A DNA stretch of 8,533 nucleotides from Eggerthellaceae bacterium UBA5808 (GTDB lineage: Bacteria; Actinomycetota; Coriobacteriia; Coriobacteriales; Eggerthellaceae): the NCBI GenBank assembly GCA_002417975.1, contig DIDE01000046.1, forward strand, positions 1 through 8,533, written 5' to 3'. This document shows, piece by piece, positions 5,078 through 8,533 of the stretch. Each line of letters begins with the position of its first letter. Positions within the stretch are counted from its first letter, which is position 1. Made by a program: the position numbers and the translations under genes. A model generated the notes under the pieces. That model ran no database searches. It saw only the letters and a program-made list of their open reading frames with translations, and was not told the origin of the DNA.

Positions 5078-6619
5078 ATGACACGTAAAATTTCAATTTT
5101 TGACACAACGCTTCGGGATGGTGAGCAGTCACCTGGTGCGTCGATGAATACTGATGAAAAACTGATGATCACGCGAGAGCTTCTTCGCATGGGTGTTGAT
5201 GTTATTGAAGCTGGATTTCCTGTTTCATCACCTGGTGATTTTGAAAGCGTGCAACGTATCGCTGATATGGTTGGCGATCGAGCATCAGTGTGTGCGTTGA
5301 CGCGTGCAGTTGATAAAGATATTGATGCTGCTGCAGCTGCATTGAAACATGCGCAACGTCCGCGTATTCACACGGGACTTGGCGTATCGCCAAGCCATAT
5401 GCGCGATAAATTGCATATTACACCTGATGAGTGTATTGAACGTGCTGTTCATTGTGTGACGTATGCTCGTCAGTTGTGCGATGATGTTCAATTTTATGCT
5501 GAAGATGCTGGACGTTCTGATTATGAACTTCTTGCTCGTGTATGCCAGGCTGTGATTCGCGCCGGCGCAAAAGAAATTGATATTCCAGATACTACGGGAT
5601 ATTCGATGCCGCAGGAATACGGTAAACGTATCCACTACCTTATGGATCATGTTGATGGAATAAACGACGTCACAATTGCAGTTCATTGCCATAACGATCT
5701 AGGGATGGCAACTGCGCTCGCTCTTGCTGGTATAAGAAACGGTGCCTCACAAGTTGAATGTACGATCAATGGACTTGGCGAGCGTGCAGGGAATACTGCC
5801 ATGGAAGAAGTTGTTATGGCGATTCGCCTGCATGAGGACGAACTTGATGCACACACTGATATAGACGCGCATGAGTTTACTCGTGCGTCGCGGCTTGTCC
5901 AATCAATTACGGGGATGCGTGTTCAGGCTAATAAGGCAATTGTTGGTTCGAATGCATTTGCTCATTCGTCGGGAATTCACCAAGATGGCGTTTTGAAAAA
6001 GCGTTCTACCTATGAGATTATCAATCCTTCTGATGTAGGCGCGTGCGCGAGTCGTATCGTTCTTTCTGCTCGCAGTGGACATGCGGCTCTTAAGCATCGT
6101 CTTGAGGAAATGGGCTACGAATTCGATAAGGATACCCTTAATGCGATTTATAAGGAATTTCTTGCCGTCGCTGATCATAAGAAGGAAGTATACGACGAGG
6201 ATCTCGAAAGTCTAATCCATGAGCATAGTCGTAGTCTCTGTGCAATTTATACGCTTGAGGCGCTGCAGATTAGTTGTGGGTTTCCTTCGAAGCCTACAGC
6301 GACGGTTACGCTTCGCGATGAATCGGGTGTATCCACTACTCGGTGTGCTTGGGGAACAGGACCAATTGATGCTGCCTATAAAGCGGTTGATCTGATCGTG
6401 GGTGTTAAAAATGATTTGGCAGAGTTTAGCATTCAATCTCTGACACGTGGTATGGATGCTCTTGGCGAGGTAACCGTGAGGATTACTGCCGATGAGGGGA
6501 GTGTGTTTACTGGTCGTGGATCCAATGGTGATATTGTCGTGTCTTCCACGAAAGCTTACCTTAACGCTTTGAATCGGTTGCTCATTGCGCGACGCAGTCG
6601 CTCGAAATTAGATAAATAG
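5078..6619 (+). CDS. leuA: 2-isopropylmalate synthase
   Basis: This enzyme condenses acetyl-CoA with 2-oxoisovalerate to 2-isopropylmalate, the committed step of leucine synthesis. The 513-residue length matches the shorter bacterial LeuA class (E. coli and Bacillus type, about 515-525), not the approximately 600-residue mycobacterial form. The TIM-barrel domain opens with DTTLRDGEQSPG (9-20), carrying Arg13 and metal ligand Asp14. HCHND (203-207) supplies His203 and His205, and GLGERAGN (232-239) supplies Asn239. The linker region carries SGIHQDGVLK (298-307). From about 390 to 500 is the C-terminal regulatory domain, with GTGPIDAAYKAVD at 426-438, so leucine inhibition is expected. Citramalate and homocitrate synthases share this fold; the full motif set and the ilv neighbours favour LeuA. 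The start at 5078 is chosen by its ribosome binding site and family N-terminus, not the longer open frame. Confidence 0.95.
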   Translation: MTRKISIFDTTLRDGEQSPGASMNTDEKLMITRELLRMGVDVIEAGFPVSSPGDFESVQRIADMVGDRASVCALTRAVDKDIDAAAAALKHAQRPRIHTGLGVSPSHMRDKLHITPDECIERAVHCVTYARQLCDDVQFYAEDAGRSDYELLARVCQAVIRAGAKEIDIPDTTGYSMPQEYGKRIHYLMDHVDGINDVTIAVHCHNDLGMATALALAGIRNGASQVECTINGLGERAGNTAMEEVVMAIRLHEDELDAHTDIDAHEFTRASRLVQSITGMRVQANKAIVGSNAFAHSSGIHQDGVLKKRSTYEIINPSDVGACASRIVLSARSGHAALKHRLEEMGYEFDKDTLNAIYKEFLAVADHKKEVYDEDLESLIHEHSRSLCAIYTLEALQISCGFPSKPTATVTLRDESGVSTTRCAWGTGPIDAAYKAVDLIVGVKNDLAEFSIQSLTRGMDALGEVTVRITADEGSVFTGRGSNGDIVVSSTKAYLNALNRLLIARRSRSKLDK

Positions 6620-6677
6620 CCTGTTCAGTATTAGCTTAGCTCTAGTACTGTTCGAAGTTCGATCCTATTTTATGCGT

Positions 6678-6703
6678 TTAGTACATCGTTATTTATGTAC
6701 TGA
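6678..6703 (+). repeat. Hairpin downstream of leuA
   Basis: TTAGTACAT (6678-6686) pairs with ATGTACTGA (6695-6703) in nine pairs, one of them G-U, over the loop CGTTATTT. It is followed by an A-run, not a T-run, so it is not a standard terminator for leuA; it may mark the 3' end of the message after trimming. Confidence 0.4.
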
Positions 6704-6724
6704 TGCAAAAAATAATTAAAAAGT

Positions 6725-6754
6725 TTTAAAAAATAGTTAAAAATAGACTACAAT
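6725..6754 (+). promoter_or_regulatory. Candidate promoter of the OPT transporter gene
   Basis: TACAAT at 6749-6754 matches the -10 consensus in five of six bases. TTTAAA at 6725-6730 is a moderate -35 at 18 bases. The sequence upstream (6704-6723) is A/T-rich like an UP element. Transcription would begin near 6761, leaving a leader of about 210 bases. Confidence 0.45.
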
Positions 6755-6796
6755 ATCGAAAAACAAATTATCAAAACGGATGAACTGACAGGGGAA

Positions 6797-6845
6797 AAGA
6801 GCTGCTTATTTGGGCTGCTCTTAGCGGAGCATAAATTTTTTGCTC
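6797..6845 (+). terminator. Attenuator-like set of four mutually complementary segments with T-run
   Basis: Four segments alternate in complementarity: AAGAGC (6797-6802), TGCTCTT (6816-6822), GAGCA (6827-6831) and TGCTC (6841-6845). Segment 2 with 3 forms a short stem (TGCTCT with GGAGCA, one G-U) followed by TAAA and six T's (6836-6841), which reads as an intrinsic terminator. Segment 1 with 2 forms a competing stem (six pairs, a T-T mismatch, then two GC pairs) that would prevent it. This is the layout of a transcription attenuator in front of the OPT gene; it may equally be a plain terminator for read-through from leuA. The pairings are seen; the switching is inference. Confidence 0.45.
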
Positions 6846-6849
6846 TATG

Positions 6850-6893
6850 CATTTAGATAACGTATGTGTTTGAATGTATACGTTATCTAAATG
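6850..6893. repeat. Perfect 16-base inverted repeat in the OPT leader
   Basis: CATTTAGATAACGTAT (6850-6865) and ATACGTTATCTAAATG (6878-6893) are perfect 16-base complements around a 12-base spacer. It is the longest perfect inverted repeat I found in the window. No T-run follows on either strand. It lies 79 to 122 bases before the OPT start and could be an RNA hairpin in the leader or a DNA operator. I do not recognise the half-site, and no transposon gene or target duplication is visible nearby. Confidence 0.7.
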
Positions 6894-6919
6894 AACCTAT
6901 CTGGAAACATTTATTTTGA

Positions 6920-6943
6920 CGATCGATCAGGCGTAATCGATCG
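6920..6943. repeat. Perfect 8-base inverted repeat ahead of the OPT start
   Basis: CGATCGAT (6920-6927) and ATCGATCG (6936-6943) are perfect arms around an eight-base loop, ending 28 bases before the OPT ATG. It could hold a leader hairpin close to the ribosome binding region or an operator. It contains repeated GATC sites. Confidence 0.5.
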
Positions 6944-6971
6944 AAAACAATGAAGGGAATGAAACGGTTTT

Positions 6972-8533
6972 ATGAAGTCATCTAAAAGTGTCCATCCAGC
7001 ATTGAGCTTTAGGGGCATGGTACTTGGCGTTATCGGTAGTGCGGTGATTACGGCTAGTTCATTGTATGTAGCGCTCAAACTTGGTGCACTGCCATGGCCT
7101 ATTGTCTTTGCTGCTCTTATCTCGCTGTTTTTCCTTAAAGCACTGGGCAATACGTCATTGAATGAGGCAAATGTTACTCATACAGCAATGAGTGCTGGCG
7201 CGATGGTTGCCGGTGGTCTTGCCTTTACGATACCTGGTCTGTGGATGCTCGGTCAGGGGAGCGACATATCGCTTGCACAGCTTATGATCGTCTCTCTTTC
7301 GGGAACCGTGCTCGGTCTTGCTGCGACAGCTGTTGTGCGTCATTTCTTTATTGACGTGCAGGATTTGCCGTATCCTATTGGCTATTCTGCTGCTGAATCG
7401 CTTCAGGCTGCTAACGAAAATCAAGGTCGACGTACTGCCGCTCTCTTTGGTGGCATGGGTTTTGCCGCTATATATACGCTTTTGCGCGATGCGGCGGGTG
7501 TTCTTCCTAAAATGCTGTTTTCGAATATTAAAATTCCTGGTGTGAACTTTGGTCTTTATAATTCTCCGATGCTCATTGCAACGGGATTTATCATTGGACC
7601 TGTTGCATGTCTTGTATGGTTCATTGGCGGTTTGATCGGTGATTTTGGGTGTGTTGTTGGTGCGAGTTCATTTGGCTTATGGGATGTAGCGTTTGGACAG
7701 AGTGTTAAATCGAGTCTTGGCCTTGGTATGATGCTTGGTTGTGGATTGGGCATTGTAGTAACGCAGTGTATTCCTGCCATCCGTCGTCATCGTGCAAAGG
7801 ATCATACTGACACTGCTAAGAAAGCATCCGATACATCAGCTGCGGCAGCTTCTACTGATCCATCTTCTCGACGCCCCATGCGTGCTATTATCATGACGCT
7901 TATTTCTTGTGCGATTATCGCTGTTGCAACAATTGCTTTGAGCATTCCTTTGCCTGCTGCTGCATTGATGGTCATAGGCACATGGGTGTGTGTGATCATG
8001 AGTAGTCAAGCGGTTGGTACAACAGGCGTGGATCCTATGGAAGTGTTTGGTGTGTTGATTCTGCTGCTCATTCAAGCGCTCTGCAGTGGTGTTTCGATGG
8101 TGTCTCTGTTTATGATTGCTGCAATTGTTGCTGTAGCATGTGGTTTAACAGGGGATGTTATGAATGACTTTAAGGCAGGATCTATTCTTCATACACGTCC
8201 GCGTGATCAATGGATTGCTCAGGTAATTGGCGGTTTGGTTGGCGCTGTTGTGGCCTCTCTTGTTTTGTATGCAATGCTAAACGCATATGGCGCTGATGCC
8301 TTTGGCGCAGGTAAAACGTTTGTTGCTGCTCAGGCGAGTGTTGTTGCAGCTATGGTTGGTGGTGTTCCTAATCTTCCCGCATTTTTGATTGGCGCGGCCA
8401 TTGGCTTGGTGCTTACGTGCTGTAAACTTCCTGTTATGACGCTGGGACTTGGCGTGTATCTTCCGTTCTACCTTACACTGACAGCAGCAATTGGTGGCCT
8501 GGTCCGTTGGGTATATAATAAGATTCGTGTTCG
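6972..8533 (+). CDS. OPT-family (oligopeptide transporter) membrane protein, C-terminus cut by the window edge
   Basis: The open frame runs from the ATG at 6972 off the right edge: 520 codons without a stop. It encodes a polytopic inner-membrane protein, mostly hydrophobic Gly/Ala/Val/Leu-rich helices. Features of the bacterial OPT family are the N-terminal GMVLGVIGSAVITASSLYVA, NEANVTHTA early on, and DFKAGSILHTRPRDQWIAQ (399-417), the family's conserved DFK-G-(I/L)L-P--Q segment, followed by GAGKTFVAAQASVVAAMVGG. A hydrophilic Lys/Asp/Ser-rich loop at about 268-305 divides two membrane halves and probably faces the cytoplasm. OPT proteins import oligopeptides or metal-chelate complexes; the substrate cannot be told here, though the amino-acid setting fits peptides. 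An AAGGGA site (6953-6958) lies 13 bases before the ATG, rather far. Family members are mostly longer, so the last segment is outside the window. Confidence 0.85.
   Translation, partial: MKSSKSVHPALSFRGMVLGVIGSAVITASSLYVALKLGALPWPIVFAALISLFFLKALGNTSLNEANVTHTAMSAGAMVAGGLAFTIPGLWMLGQGSDISLAQLMIVSLSGTVLGLAATAVVRHFFIDVQDLPYPIGYSAAESLQAANENQGRRTAALFGGMGFAAIYTLLRDAAGVLPKMLFSNIKIPGVNFGLYNSPMLIATGFIIGPVACLVWFIGGLIGDFGCVVGASSFGLWDVAFGQSVKSSLGLGMMLGCGLGIVVTQCIPAIRRHRAKDHTDTAKKASDTSAAAASTDPSSRRPMRAIIMTLISCAIIAVATIALSIPLPAAALMVIGTWVCVIMSSQAVGTTGVDPMEVFGVLILLLIQALCSGVSMVSLFMIAAIVAVACGLTGDVMNDFKAGSILHTRPRDQWIAQVIGGLVGAVVASLVLYAMLNAYGADAFGAGKTFVAAQASVVAAMVGGVPNLPAFLIGAAIGLVLTCCKLPVMTLGLGVYLPFYLTLTAAIGGLVRWVYNKIRV

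Larger units (their letters stand above)
6620..6971 (+). other. AT-rich leader and promoter interval between leuA and the OPT gene
   Basis: No gene is visible in these 352 bases. The first part (6620-6703) holds one hairpin. The middle (6704-6780) is strikingly A/T-rich, with long A-runs, and contains the best promoter candidate. The last 190 bases hold three further hairpin-forming elements in a row, listed separately, before the OPT start. The simplest reading is the end of the leuA transcript followed by a promoter and a structured 5' leader of roughly 210 bases for the transporter gene. Confidence 0.6.

Noticed and set aside
6850..6893. Ends of an insertion sequence or a site-specific recombination site
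   Set aside because: No transposase or integrase fragment, no target duplication and no break in a gene is visible, and the arms do not resemble a dif core.

Overview
The window is an amino-acid biosynthesis locus from a bacterium of moderate G+C. By gene content it carries the end of a divergent amt-type ammonium transporter gene (minus strand, only the first 38 codons present), then on the plus strand ilvB, ilvN, serA and leuA, and finally the first 520 codons of an OPT-family (oligopeptide transporter) membrane protein that runs off the right edge. The pairing of a long-form SerA (about 520 residues, with extra domain plus ACT) with ilvBN and leuA recalls actinobacterial arrangements. A low- to mid-G+C actinobacterium such as a member of the Coriobacteriia is my best guess, but this is inference; nothing in the window (no rRNA, no marker protein) fixes the taxon.

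Layout: 1-116 amt start (minus); 117-727 a 611-base gene-free divergent interval with a large imperfect dyad at 166-220 and several hairpin-forming stretches ahead of ilvB; 728-2737 ilvB, with an unusual 67-residue N-terminal extension or, alternatively, a start at 929; 2734-3222 ilvN, overlapping ilvB by ATGA; 3273-3295 a clear intrinsic terminator; 3409-4980 serA; 4985-5011 a strong hairpin without a T-run; 5078-6619 leuA; 6620-6971 an AT-rich, hairpin-dense interval that looks like a promoter plus a structured 5' leader; 6972 to the edge, the OPT transporter.

How the genes work together: IlvBN condenses pyruvate (or pyruvate plus 2-oxobutyrate) to the acetohydroxy acids that begin valine, leucine and isoleucine synthesis. 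LeuA takes the valine precursor 2-oxoisovalerate with acetyl-CoA into leucine synthesis. SerA draws 3-phosphoglycerate into serine. All three are usual feedback-control points, and the ACT domains of IlvN and SerA and the C-terminal domain of LeuA are present. The intermediate enzymes (ilvC, ilvD, leuB, leuC, leuD, serB, serC) are not in the window. The flanking transporters bring in ammonium and probably peptides or a related substrate, so the whole region is nitrogen and amino-acid themed.

I see no mobile element, CRISPR, toxin system, tRNA or rRNA. The genes are ordinary; what deserves a second look is the non-coding DNA around amt/ilvB and in front of the OPT gene, and the true start of ilvB.
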